Part shown: positions 1 to 8,379 of the stretch, one piece after another | Layout of the letters: every line of letters starts with the position of its first letter | How positions within the stretch are numbered: the stretch's first letter is position 1 | Notes under the pieces: model-generated | The model's input: the letters and a program-made list of their open reading frames with translations, nothing else | What the model was told of the DNA's origin: nothing | The model's database searches: none | Made by a program: the position numbers and the translations under genes | From: Cognatishimia maritima | GTDB taxonomy: Bacteria; Pseudomonadota; Alphaproteobacteria; Rhodobacterales; Rhodobacteraceae | Length of the DNA: 64,000 nt | Direction: 5' to 3' | NCBI RefSeq assembly: GCF_900129685.1 | Contig: NZ_FQWM01000010.1 | Span: 1 to 64,000, forward strand

Positions 1-92
1 TAGGTCTGGTTTGGTAAAGGTCGCACTAGGAGCAGTGTCAGCTGTGTGTGCTTCGCACCCGTTCGTCGATCGTGCAGTATTAGGAAATTTGG

Positions 93-114
93 GCTTATTT
101 CGTTGAAAAACTCG
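93..114 (+). repeat. Left inverted repeat of the IS element
   Basis: This copy contains CGTTGAAAAAC and pairs imperfectly with the reverse complement of 1611-1632. It lies 57 bases before the transposase start, a normal distance for a single-gene IS. Confidence 0.55.
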
Positions 115-171
115 CCCTTGATCGAGACCGAAGCCGGTGATTCAATTCCGTATAAGACGGGGGATTGAACG

Positions 172-1557
172 ATGATGGGACCGAGGCAGGAAGCGCAGGC
201 ATCGCTGTTCTACGAGTTTTCGCTGGAAGATCACGTGCCTCAGAGCCATTTGCTGCGGTCGATTGACCAGTTTGTCGATCTGGCTGGCATCCGTGCGCAT
301 CTTACAGACTTCTACAGCCACACAGGCCGCCCCTCGATTGATCCCGAGCTGCTGATCAGGATGCTTCTGGTGGGTTATTGCTTTGGCATCCGATCCGAAA
401 GGCGGCTCTGCGAAGAGGTGTATTTGAACCTCGCCTATCGCTGGTTCTGTCGTCTCGATCTGACGGACCGCGTTCCAGACCATTCGACGTTTTCCAAGAA
501 CCGCCATGGTCGGTTCCGCGAGAGTGAGTTGCTGCGTCATCTGTTCGAGACGACTGTGGCGCGCTGCATCGCGGAGGGTCTGGTGAGCGGGCAGCGCATG
601 GCAATTGATGCCAGCCTTATCGAGGCGGATGCCAACAAGCAGAACTCGACACCCAAGGAAGAGTGGGACGCCTCCGACATCGACCCGGCCGATGCCCCTC
701 GCGCCGTTCGCGAATATCTCGACACGTTGGATGAAGCTGCATTCGGTGCCGCCAGCAAGGTGCAACCGAAGTTCACCTCCCATTCCGACCCCGCCAGCCA
801 ATGGACGGCGGCACGTAAAGGCCCTGCTTTCTTTAGCTATTCCGACAACTATCTGATCGACACCGATCACGGGGTTATCGTCGATGTGGAGGCGACGCGA
901 TCGATCCGGCAGGCTGAGGTTGGATCGACGAAGACCATGCTGAAGCGGGTGAAGGCCAAGTTCGATCTGCACCCTGAACGCCTGATCGCTGACACGGCCT
1001 ATGGCACCGGGCCAATGCTGGGCTGGCTGGTTGACCGCAAGATTGCACCGCACATTCCTGTTTTTGATAAATCCGGGCGCAACGATGGCACATGGACCCG
1101 CGCCGACTTCGAATGGGATGCTGAGAACGATCAATACATCTGTCCCGAGGGACATGCCCTAAAACAGTTCCGGCGCAATTACTCAGACCCGAACCGCGGC
1201 CCGACCGGCAAAGGCACAGCTCGCTATCGCGCGCTGAAGCTAACCTGCCAGGCCTGCCCATCCAAGCCCAAGTGCTGCCCTAACGCCGATGCCCGCAAAA
1301 TCACCCGGGAAGAACACGAAGACGCTCGCCAGGTGGCCCGCGACATTGCCAAGACCCGCCAATACGAGATATCAATGAAGCTCCGAAAGAAGGTTGAGAT
1401 GCTCTTTGCTCACCTCAAACGCATTCTCGGGTTGCGCCGCCTCCGATTACGTGGACCATGCGGCGCAAATGACGAATTCCTTCTCGCTGCAACCGCCCAG
1501 AACCTCCGTAAACTGGCAAAGATCTTTCCCGCACCGCAGAAACCCCGAACAGCCTGA
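172..1557 (+). CDS. IS1182-family DDE transposase
   Basis: The 461-residue protein catalyses excision and insertion of its own element. The N-terminal half is a DUF772-type domain (about residues 10-110), with the family phrases GRPSIDPELL, GIRSERRL and VPDHSTFSKNR. The probable catalytic acids are D146 (in AIDASL), D274 (in ADTAYG) and E409 (in KKVEMLF). A cysteine-rich patch (CQACPSKPKCC, about 359-369) sits between the last two, as is usual for this group. Length is normal and the frame is unbroken. It lies between inverted repeats, so it is a self-contained IS. The family call is from recognised motifs; the exact IS name is not determined. Confidence 0.9.
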   Translation: MMGPRQEAQASLFYEFSLEDHVPQSHLLRSIDQFVDLAGIRAHLTDFYSHTGRPSIDPELLIRMLLVGYCFGIRSERRLCEEVYLNLAYRWFCRLDLTDRVPDHSTFSKNRHGRFRESELLRHLFETTVARCIAEGLVSGQRMAIDASLIEADANKQNSTPKEEWDASDIDPADAPRAVREYLDTLDEAAFGAASKVQPKFTSHSDPASQWTAARKGPAFFSYSDNYLIDTDHGVIVDVEATRSIRQAEVGSTKTMLKRVKAKFDLHPERLIADTAYGTGPMLGWLVDRKIAPHIPVFDKSGRNDGTWTRADFEWDAENDQYICPEGHALKQFRRNYSDPNRGPTGKGTARYRALKLTCQACPSKPKCCPNADARKITREEHEDARQVARDIAKTRQYEISMKLRKKVEMLFAHLKRILGLRRLRLRGPCGANDEFLLAATAQNLRKLAKIFPAPQKPRTA

Positions 1558-1610
1558 TCAGAAAGGCGCTCACGCTACATTCAGGCCGCCACTTTCTGCG
1601 CTCGCAATAC

Positions 1611-1632
1611 GTTGTTTTTCAACAGAATCGGC
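1611..1632 (-). repeat. Right inverted repeat of the IS element
   Basis: GTTTTTCAACAGAATCGGC-like sequence, the imperfect complement of 93-114, 53 bases after the transposase stop. Just beyond it the esterase gene begins on the other strand, so the IS sits at the 3' side of that gene without breaking it. Confidence 0.55.
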
Positions 1633-1690
1633 TCAAAACAGTCATTCGCTGCACCCAATTAAAAACGTCAGCTTGCCTACGTCGTCGCCC

Positions 1691-2356
1691 CTACAACCCC
1701 AGCTTATCCCGCATAAAGGCCAGCGCGACACTCAGCCCATCGGGCGCAATGCCATGCGCGGTGCCTTTCATAATATGGGCGAAGATGTCTTTGAAACCTG
1801 CCTCTTGCAGGGCTTCGGCGGCTTGCGGCAGGGATTGCACGGGGACAACATCGTCTTGGTCGCCGTGCACCAGCAGGACCGGTGGGCGGCTGACGGTTTC
1901 ATCTTTCAAAAGCTCGGGGCGCAGCAGGCGGCCTGAGAAAGCGACGACGCCGGCCACCGGGTCTTCGCGGCGGGGGGAGACGTGCAGGGCCATCATGGTG
2001 CCTTGGGAAAAACCAAACAGAACAACTTGTTCAGGCAGCACGTCTTCGTCGACCATCATCGCATCCAAAAATGCGTTCAGGTCTTCGACCGCGGCGGTCA
2101 TGCCGCGTTCGCTTTCTTCTTCGGATGAACCGTCAATCCAAGGGATCGGGAACCATTGCAGCCCCATCGGCATTCCGGGGATGGTTTCGGGCGCGTCGGG
2201 GGCCAGAAACAGCGTGTCGGGCAGATGTTCCGCCAGCGGGTCCGCCAGACCGATCAGGTCCTGCCCATTGGCGCCGTAGCCATGCAGAAAGACAACGACC
2301 GAGCGTGTGTCGCCGGACAGTGGTTCTTTGCGGAGCGTGTTCAAAACCCGAGTCAT
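1691..2356 (-). CDS. Alpha/beta hydrolase, phospholipase/carboxylesterase family
   Basis: A 221-residue cytoplasmic serine hydrolase of the YpfH/EstB type, expected to cleave short-chain esters or lysophospholipids. The oxyanion-hole region reads HGYGANGQD (residues 25-33). The nucleophile is S117 in GFSQG, the acid is probably D168 in HGDQDDVVP, and the base is H201 in AHGIAPDG. No signal peptide is seen. Its ATG overlaps the TGA of the upstream glycosylase gene by 4 bases (ATGA), so the two are translationally coupled. The natural substrate cannot be read from the sequence. Confidence 0.85.
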   Translation of the reverse strand: MTRVLNTLRKEPLSGDTRSVVVFLHGYGANGQDLIGLADPLAEHLPDTLFLAPDAPETIPGMPMGLQWFPIPWIDGSSEEESERGMTAAVEDLNAFLDAMMVDEDVLPEQVVLFGFSQGTMMALHVSPRREDPVAGVVAFSGRLLRPELLKDETVSRPPVLLVHGDQDDVVPVQSLPQAAEALQEAGFKDIFAHIMKGTAHGIAPDGLSVALAFMRDKLGL

Positions 2357-2982
2357 GCGATGCCTTCCCTTTGCTTTTCAACATGGTAGTAGGCCCACAA
2401 GAGCCGCGCTGCAACCGATCTCCATGGGGACCATGCTTCGGCCATTTGGCGCAGTTGCTTTTCGGCCGGGCGTTTTTCAAGGCCAAACAGCATGCGCGCG
2501 CTTTCTTGCAAAGCAAGATCGCCGGGGGCAAAGACATCGGCGCGGCCAAGGCTGAACATGGCATAGATTTCTGCGGTCCAGACGCCGATGCCGCTGACTT
2601 GGGTGAGGGTTTTGACAATTTCCGCATTCGGTCTATCGCGTAAACCTTTGAAATCAATGCGCGCTTCGGCAAGCGCTTTGGCATAGCGTATCTTTTGGCG
2701 GCTCAGCCCCACGGCGCGCAATTCTTCTTCGCTGGCCCACATGATTTTGCGCGGCCCGGTCAGCTTTGCGTCTTTCATGCGTTTCCAAATGGCGCGGGCG
2801 GCAGCGACGCTGACTTGTTGAGAGACAATGGCGCTGAGCAGCTGATCAAACCCGTCTTTGCGCAGACGTGTTGGCAAGGGGCCGGTGAGTTCTAGCGCCT
2901 GATGGAATCGGGCGTCCTGATCGGCCAGCCACGCGGCGCCTTCGGCCACGCAGGCCTCTGATGTGATAATCCGTCCGACCAT
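2353..2982 (-). CDS. DNA-3-methyladenine glycosylase II (AlkA-like, HhH-GPD)
   Basis: A base-excision repair glycosylase of about 209 residues that should remove alkylated purines. The helix-hairpin-helix reads VSGIGVWTAEIYAM (about 129-142), and the GPD-loop catalytic aspartate is D155 in PGDLAL. LLSAIVSQQVS near the N terminus is the usual first-helix signature. I chose the ATG at 2982 because it has AAAAGGA about 11 bases upstream; a further upstream ATG at 3036 would add a basic tail with no family support. The gene lacks an AlkA N-terminal beta domain, like the short bacterial forms. It is coupled to the downstream esterase. Confidence 0.88.
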   Translation of the reverse strand: MVGRIITSEACVAEGAAWLADQDARFHQALELTGPLPTRLRKDGFDQLLSAIVSQQVSVAAARAIWKRMKDAKLTGPRKIMWASEEELRAVGLSRQKIRYAKALAEARIDFKGLRDRPNAEIVKTLTQVSGIGVWTAEIYAMFSLGRADVFAPGDLALQESARMLFGLEKRPAEKQLRQMAEAWSPWRSVAARLLWAYYHVEKQREGIA

Positions 2983-3133
2983 GGTGCTTTTGGTCCTTTT
3001 GGCCCGGTTTTTTCCTGATCCACGCGGGTCTGTCAAATCCGTTTCATGCGCAAAATCGAATTGTGAACGGATTGGTTCAGTTTCTTTGATCTAAGTCCTT
3101 TTCATAGGAGGAAAACCAGACTAGCCATTTCGC

Positions 3134-4363
3134 ATGACTGATGTGATTGATGATCGTCGCGCGAAGCGCACCGTTTTTATTCTTGTACTCGCACAGGCGC
3201 TGATTGGCGCGCAAATGCCGATGATTTTCACCATTGGCGGGCTGGCCGGGCAGTCACTGGCGAGCAACGTCTGCTTTGCGACCTTGCCGATATCGTTCAT
3301 CGTTTTGGGGTCGATGGTGTCCGCGACGCCGATGTCGAATTTCATGCAAAAACACGGGCGACGCGCAGGATTTTTTGTCGGCGCGGCGGGTGGCACCATT
3401 GGGGCCGCGGTTGGGGCATATGGGCTATATACCAGCAGTTTCACGCTGTTTCTGATCGGCAGCCTTTTCACTGGAATCTATATGAGCGCGCATGGGTTTT
3501 ACCGCTTTGCGGCTGCCGATAGCGCGTCGGAAGCATTCAGGCCCAAGGCCATTTCATACGTGATGGCGGGGGGCTTGGCAGCGGCGATTATCGGGCCTCA
3601 GATCGCGAAGGTCACAGCGGATGCAATGGTGATCCCATTCATGGGCACCTATGCGGCGGTGTTCGTTCTGAACCTTGTGGGCGTACTGTTGTTTTGCTTT
3701 CTGGACGTGCGAGAGCGCGCCGACGATGTGGATGACGCCGCGAAAGGCCGCTCTCGGTGGCAGTTGATCACGACGCCCAAAATCGCTGTCGCTGTGATCT
3801 GCGCGACTGTGTCTTATGCGCTGATGAACCTGATGATGACCTCTACCCCTTTGGCGGTGGTTGGCTGTGGATTCACTCAAAACAATGCGGCAGACATCGT
3901 GGGAGGGCACGTGCTGGCGATGTTTGCGCCGTCGTTCTTTACCGGGCATCTGATTGCGCGTTTCGGGGCGGAGAAAATCGTTGCTTTGGGTCTGGTGATC
4001 CTGGCCTGCGCTGGCGGCGTTGCGATGCAGGGTGTGGCGCTTGAGAACTTCTTTATCGCCCTGATCTTACTGGGGGTCGGTTGGAATTTTGGGTTTATCG
4101 GCGCGACAACAATGCTGACCATGTCCCACACGCCCAGTGAACGCGGCAAGATGCAGGGTATGAATGACCTGATTGTTTTTGGCGGCGTCACAATGGCATC
4201 GCTGGCTTCTGGTGGGCTGATGAACTGCTCTGGCGGAGACGCAGTTCAGGGTTGGAATGCGGTCAATCTGGCGATGGTGCCATTCCTTGTTCTGGCGGGT
4301 GGTGCACTGATATGGCTGGTGCTGCGCCCAACCGACGACTTAGAACATACACCTGCACAATAA
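3134..4363 (+). CDS. Major facilitator superfamily transporter
   Basis: A 409-residue inner-membrane protein with about 12 hydrophobic segments and a basic MFS loop (KHGRRAG) after TM2. A charged central loop (DVRERADDVDDAAKGR) joins the two halves. The substrate is unknown. An in-frame TAG at 3122 forces the start to be ATG 3134; AGGAGG at 3106-3111 is 22 bases away, unusually far, so initiation may be weak or use another element. It converges on the Gfo/Idh/MocA gene across a shared terminator and might export or import a compound from that pathway, but this is only a neighbourhood guess. Confidence 0.8.
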   Translation: MTDVIDDRRAKRTVFILVLAQALIGAQMPMIFTIGGLAGQSLASNVCFATLPISFIVLGSMVSATPMSNFMQKHGRRAGFFVGAAGGTIGAAVGAYGLYTSSFTLFLIGSLFTGIYMSAHGFYRFAAADSASEAFRPKAISYVMAGGLAAAIIGPQIAKVTADAMVIPFMGTYAAVFVLNLVGVLLFCFLDVRERADDVDDAAKGRSRWQLITTPKIAVAVICATVSYALMNLMMTSTPLAVVGCGFTQNNAADIVGGHVLAMFAPSFFTGHLIARFGAEKIVALGLVILACAGGVAMQGVALENFFIALILLGVGWNFGFIGATTMLTMSHTPSERGKMQGMNDLIVFGGVTMASLASGGLMNCSGGDAVQGWNAVNLAMVPFLVLAGGALIWLVLRPTDDLEHTPAQ

Positions 4364-4364
4364 A

Positions 4365-4392
4365 TAACGCGCGCAATGACTTGCGCGCGTTA
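4365..4392. terminator. Bidirectional hairpin terminator
   Basis: A perfect 12-bp stem (TAACGCGCGCAA with TTGCGCGCGTTA) and a 4-base loop TGAC lie between the convergent MFS and Gfo/Idh/MocA genes. There is no strong T-run on either side, but the position and perfect symmetry fit a shared terminator. Confidence 0.75.
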
Positions 4393-4416
4393 CTTCGTGT
4401 AAAACCTCAGGCCAGA

Positions 4417-5508
4417 TTAGAAGGTTTTCGCACATCCTTCTGTGGCTGATTCCTGTGCCAACAGCCCCATTTTCACCGCTTGAATTCCGTCCATCAATGA
4501 CACTTCAGGCGCGCCCGTTCCGCGCACGACCTCAAGGAATTTGACGTGCTGGTAGAATGTCGAGCCATTGTGATCACCGGCGTCCAGAATGGTTGGGTCC
4601 ACGGGGATTTCGACCGTCTGCGGCCCCTTAGGAGTACGCGGGCTGATGATGACCTGCGACACCGGCGGCTCTCCGAGGTGGGTCGGCCAGAACCGCCCCG
4701 GCCCCGGCACCAGTGCTTCGATCTTGCCGTTTGGTCCCACGGCGCTGATCTCTTCTTGAAAGGTGCTGCCTTCGGCGTACATGCAAAGCTCTAGCATGCC
4801 GCGCGCGCCATTGGCGAAATCAACCATCACATAGGCGGTGTCCCAAATGTCTGAAGCTTCGCCATCGTAGTTTTCATCAAGGTGGTTCACCTCTTGCCCT
4901 GCGCTGGCCATGATCCGCACGGGGTCTGCCCCGATGATCAGGCGCATGAGATCAAAGAAGTGGCAGCATTTTTCCACCAAAGTGCCGCCAGAGTTCTTGT
5001 TGAAGCGGTTCCAGTTGCCGATTTTTTCCAGAAACGGAAATCGGTGTTCGCGGATGGTCAGCATTTTCACGCCGCCGGTGGCCTTTTGCACCTGTTCAAC
5101 AAAGGTCTGGATTGGAGGCATATAGCGGTATTCCATCGCAACCCAAATCGGCGCGGGGTAGCTTTCGCGGAAAGCCAGCAGCTTCGCCTCATCCGCCGGG
5201 TCCGTATACAGCGGCTTTTCCATCAGCAAAGGCAGCGGGTTGCGTGCGGCGATGGTTTCCAGTTGCGGCACATGCATGTGGTTCGGGCTGACAACCAACA
5301 GGCAATCCAGATCGTCCCGATCTAACAGCTCTTCAAGAGAGCCACAAAGTGCGGCGTTTGGCTCAATCGCTTTGGCCGCGTTTGCCATGATCTCATTTGG
5401 TTCAAAGATCGCAGCCACACGCGCCCCTTCCAGCAAGGCGATATTGCGCATGTGTTCCTGGCCCATCATGCCGCAGCCGATGATGCCATATTTGATGTCA
5501 CGGGTCAT
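4417..5508 (-). CDS. Gfo/Idh/MocA-family NAD-dependent protein, possible NAD-dependent sulfoquinovosidase
   Basis: A 363-residue protein with an N-terminal Rossmann fold (GIIGCGMMG, residues 8-16) and the family MEKP motif at 96-99. The C-terminal half carries GGTLVEKCCHFFDL (174-187), where H183 and D186 occupy the usual active-site positions. Family members are sugar dehydrogenases or NAD-dependent glycosidases. GH188 sulfoquinovosidases belong to this superfamily, and the neighbouring genes resemble sulfoquinovose monooxygenase genes, so that role is possible but inferred from context only. A plain sugar or inositol dehydrogenase is the alternative. It is 11 bases downstream of the GntR gene and probably co-transcribed with it. 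Confidence 0.8.
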   Translation of the reverse strand: MTRDIKYGIIGCGMMGQEHMRNIALLEGARVAAIFEPNEIMANAAKAIEPNAALCGSLEELLDRDDLDCLLVVSPNHMHVPQLETIAARNPLPLLMEKPLYTDPADEAKLLAFRESYPAPIWVAMEYRYMPPIQTFVEQVQKATGGVKMLTIREHRFPFLEKIGNWNRFNKNSGGTLVEKCCHFFDLMRLIIGADPVRIMASAGQEVNHLDENYDGEASDIWDTAYVMVDFANGARGMLELCMYAEGSTFQEEISAVGPNGKIEALVPGPGRFWPTHLGEPPVSQVIISPRTPKGPQTVEIPVDPTILDAGDHNGSTFYQHVKFLEVVRGTGAPEVSLMDGIQAVKMGLLAQESATEGCAKTF

Positions 5509-5519
5509 GCCGTACTCCC

Positions 5520-6224
5520 TTATTTCAGGCGCTGCACATAGAGCGCCTGATCCGTGTCAAACCATGTTCTAGAGAATTCGATGGGCAGGTCTTGGTCTGC
5601 CCAACTGAAACGTTCGATATATCCCACCGGGGTGCCCGGTGATCTTGTGAAACTTTGCGGTGCCCAATCCGGCACATTTCCGATGCTCACGCGGTCTTCG
5701 GCGCGCGTGATCCAGAAGCCAAGCTGCTTTTGATAATAGCGATAGAGGGAATCAGACAGCGCATCTGCCGTAACCACCCCTACCGATTCGTCGAGCCAGA
5801 TTTCCTCGACCGCGATAATTGTATCATTCAAATAGCGCAGTCGACGGATGCGTGCGGCACGATCTGCAAAGCCAAATCGCGGCAGGTCAGAGGGCTTTGT
5901 TAGGGTCGCCACAGACAGGATGTCGGCACGCGGCAATCCTCCGCCTTCGGGCAGTTCAAGGCGGAACATCCCATAGACAGAGTCCCTTACCTGCCCGGTC
6001 TTAATATAGTTGCCAGACCCCTGAATTCGCTCCAAAAGTCCTTTATTTGTGAGTTCTGCAAGCGCCTTGCGGAGCGTGCCAACAGAGGTGTTGAATTCCG
6101 CTGCCATGTCTCTTTCGGGCGGCAGACGGTCGCCGTCTGTCAGACGACCGGAACTGACATCGCGGATGATCAACTCCGCGATCTGAATGTAGACAGGCAG
6201 TGCGTTACGCTTGTGATTGGACAA
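5520..6224 (-). CDS. GntR-family (HutC-type) transcriptional regulator
   Basis: A 234-residue repressor-type protein. The winged helix-turn-helix covers about residues 8-75 (DGDRLPPERDMA, then VGTLRKALAELTNKGLL), and a UTRA effector domain fills about 85-232. The start is TTG at 6224, with AAAGGGA about 10 bases upstream; the only nearby ATG (6234) is out of frame and soon stops. It is divergent from the monooxygenase operon. Three copies of a 9-bp repeat lie in the shared gap, one overlapping this gene's own ribosome-binding region, which predicts autoregulation and control of both directions. The effector is presumably the pathway sugar or an intermediate. Confidence 0.88.
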   Translation of the reverse strand: MSNHKRNALPVYIQIAELIIRDVSSGRLTDGDRLPPERDMAAEFNTSVGTLRKALAELTNKGLLERIQGSGNYIKTGQVRDSVYGMFRLELPEGGGLPRADILSVATLTKPSDLPRFGFADRAARIRRLRYLNDTIIAVEEIWLDESVGVVTADALSDSLYRYYQKQLGFWITRAEDRVSIGNVPDWAPQSFTRSPGTPVGYIERFSWADQDLPIEFSRTWFDTDQALYVQRLK

Positions 6225-6276
6225 ATTGATACATCCCTTTCACCCTGCGGAAAATAATTGATACACCATTGATGCA
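6225..6276. promoter_or_regulatory. Candidate GntR operator array
   Basis: ATTGATACA occurs at 6225-6233 and 6257-6265, and ATTGATGCA at 6268-6276. The starts are 32 and 11 bases apart, near three turns and one turn of DNA, so all copies face the same side. The array lies between the divergent GntR gene and the monooxygenase operon, the expected place for the repressor to bind. Confidence 0.6.
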
Positions 6277-6297
6277 CCTTTGTTTGGATGTTTAACT
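6269..6297 (+). promoter_or_regulatory. Possible promoter of the monooxygenase operon
   Basis: TTGATG (6269-6274), a 17-base spacer, then TTAACT (6292-6297), a weak sigma-70-like pair. The -35 box would lie inside the third operator repeat, so bound repressor would block polymerase. The -10 matches only three of six consensus bases, so this is tentative. Confidence 0.35.
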
Positions 6298-6331
6298 AAG
6301 TCTCAAGTGAAGGCAAGCCAAAGGAAAAGAA

Positions 6332-7489
6332 ATGACTGTCATTCCGATAACATCCCCTGACCTGCAGGCGGCGGAAGTCTCCTGGTTCTCGGCGCTTTGT
6401 TCAGATGACTATGAGTTCCTTGGCGTGCCAGATGGCGACTTGCGCAGCTCTTGGGAGCATTGCTCTGACATTGTGAAGGTCGCCGAAGAGCAAGGGTTTC
6501 GGAACATCCTCTGCCCGTCTTCTTACCAAGTTGGACAGGACACGCTGTCCTTCGTGGCGGGTTGCGCCCCGATCACTGATAAGATCAATCTTCTGGCGGC
6601 TGTTCGCTGTGGCGAGGTGCAACCCATCATGCTGGCGCGCACCATCGCGACGCTGGATCACATGCTGAAGGGCCGGTTGACCGTCAATATCATCAGCTCT
6701 GACTTCCCCGGCGAAAAGGAAGAGAGCGCCTATCGCTATCAGCGTTCGCGCGAGGTTGTGCAGATATTGCGTCAGGCGTGGACGAAGGACGAAATCAACC
6801 ACGAAGGCGAAGTTTACAACTTCAAAGGCCTGACAACTGATCCGGTGAAGCCCTATCAGCAAAACGGCGGCCCGCTGCTTTACTTTGGTGGCTATTCTCC
6901 GTCCGCGCTCGATCTGTGTGGCGAGCATTGCGACGTCTACCTGATGTGGCCTGAAAAGATGGAAGAGCTGGAAGGCCGGATGAAAGCGGTGCACGCGGTC
7001 GCAGAAAAATACGACCGCACGCTGGACTACGGTCTGCGCGTCCACATGATTGTGCGCGACACCGAAAAAGAAGCGCAGGAATATGCGGACTACATCACGT
7101 CCAAACTGGATGATGAATACGGCCGCATGATCCGCGAACGCGCGCTGGATTCAGGCTCTTTGGGTGTCAGCCATCAAGCGAAGAACCGTGAGCTGGCCGA
7201 CAAATACGGCTATATTGAACCCAACCTCTGGACTGGCGTGGGCCGGGCGCGGTCGGGCTGTGGTGCGGCACTGGTCGGGTCAACCGATCAGGTTCTGTCG
7301 AAAATTGAAGCCTACCAAAAGATGGGCATCCGTGCCTTCATCTTCTCGGGCTACCCGCATATCGACGAGGCCAAGCATTTTGGCAGCCGTGTTCTACCGC
7401 AGTTGAAAACCTGTTCCTTGCCGCATGAATATGGCCGTGTGCCAGCAGAAACACCCGCAACACCCCTCGGCAACGGAGTCCGCCGCTAA
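6332..7489 (+). CDS. LLM-class FMNH2-dependent monooxygenase (SsuD/SmoC-like)
   Basis: A 385-residue bacterial-luciferase-fold oxygenase, one partner of a two-component system that uses reduced flavin and O2. The pattern follows alkanesulfonate monooxygenases: LLAAVRCGEVQP near residues 90-100, HMLKGRLTVNIISSDFPGE, YRRSREVV-like YQRSREVVQIL, and a late GSTDQV segment. In a sulfo-SMO context it would desulfonate sulfoquinovose to 6-oxo-glucose and sulfite. The substrate is inferred from the adjacent aldo/keto reductase and flavin reductase, not from residues I can assign. A good ribosome-binding site (AAAGGA) precedes ATG 6332. The stop overlaps the next start by one base (TAATG). Confidence 0.88.
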   Translation: MTVIPITSPDLQAAEVSWFSALCSDDYEFLGVPDGDLRSSWEHCSDIVKVAEEQGFRNILCPSSYQVGQDTLSFVAGCAPITDKINLLAAVRCGEVQPIMLARTIATLDHMLKGRLTVNIISSDFPGEKEESAYRYQRSREVVQILRQAWTKDEINHEGEVYNFKGLTTDPVKPYQQNGGPLLYFGGYSPSALDLCGEHCDVYLMWPEKMEELEGRMKAVHAVAEKYDRTLDYGLRVHMIVRDTEKEAQEYADYITSKLDDEYGRMIRERALDSGSLGVSHQAKNRELADKYGYIEPNLWTGVGRARSGCGAALVGSTDQVLSKIEAYQKMGIRAFIFSGYPHIDEAKHFGSRVLPQLKTCSLPHEYGRVPAETPATPLGNGVRR

Positions 7490-8379
7490 TGGATCGCATT
7501 ACACTCTCTTCCTCCCTCCACATGAGCCGCATCGTCTATGGCATGTGGCGTTTGGGCGATGACACAGACACCTCGCCTGCCCATGTGGAAGCGAAGATCC
7601 AAGCCTGTCTGGAACAAGGGATCACTACCTTTGATCAGGCAGATATTTACGGCGACTACGGGGCCGAGGCGGTTTTGGGTGGTGCACTAAAGGCGAACCC
7701 TGCCCTGCGCGACCAGATGGAAATTGTGACCAAATGCGATATCGTCGCGCCGATTGGCCGCTATTCCGATGCCAAGGTGAAATACTACGACACCTCGCGC
7801 GCCCACATCGAGAAATCTGTCGACATTTCGCTGGATGCGATGGGGATTGAGCAAATCGACCTTCTGCTGATCCACCGTCCCGACCCTCTGATGGATCACA
7901 ACGAAACCGGGGCCGCATTGGATGACATCGTGGCCTCTGGCAAGGTGCAGAACGTCGGCGTTTCCAACTTCCGTCCTTGGGACTGGGAGTTGCTGCAATC
8001 GGCCATGAAAACACCGCTGGTGACCAACCAGATCGAACTGTCTTTGGGTGAAATCAGCCCCTTCACAAATGGCGATCTGGCGTTTCACCAGCGTCAGGGC
8101 GATGCTGTCATGGCGTGGTCCCCTCTGGGCGGCGGTAACCTGATCGGCAACACTGGGCAAATGGGCGCCGTGATGGATGAAATCGCAAATGCCTTTGGTG
8201 TGGACCGTGCGGCGGTGGCTGTCGCCTTTCTGCTGGCCCATCCGGCCAAGATCCTGCCCGTCATGGGCACCAACAACCTCGACCGTATCAGCAAAATCTC
8301 TGATGCGCTGAAAGTGAAACTGGACCGGGAAAGCTGGTATCGTCTGTACGAGGCCGCGCTCGGCAAAGAGGTTCCATAA
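7489..8379 (+). CDS. Aldo/keto reductase, YdhF/SmoB-like
   Basis: A 296-residue TIM-barrel NADPH-dependent reductase. The catalytic tetrad is visible as D49 and Y54 (in FDQADIYG), K82 (TKC) and H129 (LLLIHRPDP). The phrases SRIVYGMWR at the N terminus and the C-terminal GKEVP recall the sulfoquinovose-pathway enzyme SmoB, which reduces 6-oxo-glucose to glucose; that comparison is from memory, not an alignment. It overlaps both neighbours by one base, so it is tightly co-translated with the monooxygenase and the flavin reductase. This coupling is strong evidence that it handles the monooxygenase product. Confidence 0.87.
   Translation: MDRITLSSSLHMSRIVYGMWRLGDDTDTSPAHVEAKIQACLEQGITTFDQADIYGDYGAEAVLGGALKANPALRDQMEIVTKCDIVAPIGRYSDAKVKYYDTSRAHIEKSVDISLDAMGIEQIDLLLIHRPDPLMDHNETGAALDDIVASGKVQNVGVSNFRPWDWELLQSAMKTPLVTNQIELSLGEISPFTNGDLAFHQRQGDAVMAWSPLGGGNLIGNTGQMGAVMDEIANAFGVDRAAVAVAFLLAHPAKILPVMGTNNLDRISKISDALKVKLDRESWYRLYEAALGKEVP

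Larger units (their letters stand above)
93..1632 (+). mobile_element. IS1182-like insertion sequence
   Basis: A single transposase gene is flanked by imperfect inverted repeats. The left repeat lies at 93-114 and the right at 1611-1632; the inner part (TGTTGAAAAAC-like) matches best, about 15 of 22 positions. No target-site duplication is obvious just outside these ends, so the exact boundaries are uncertain by several bases. The transposase frame is intact, which suggests a recent or still active copy. Confidence 0.7.

Noticed and set aside
142-1155. 337-residue open frame antisense to the transposase
   Set aside because: Covered by the intact IS1182-like transposase; no motif or start signal.
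3037-3133. FMN riboswitch or other leader before the MFS gene
   Set aside because: Only 97 bases separate it from the divergent gene and no riboswitch core could be found; the distant AGGAGG alone is not enough.
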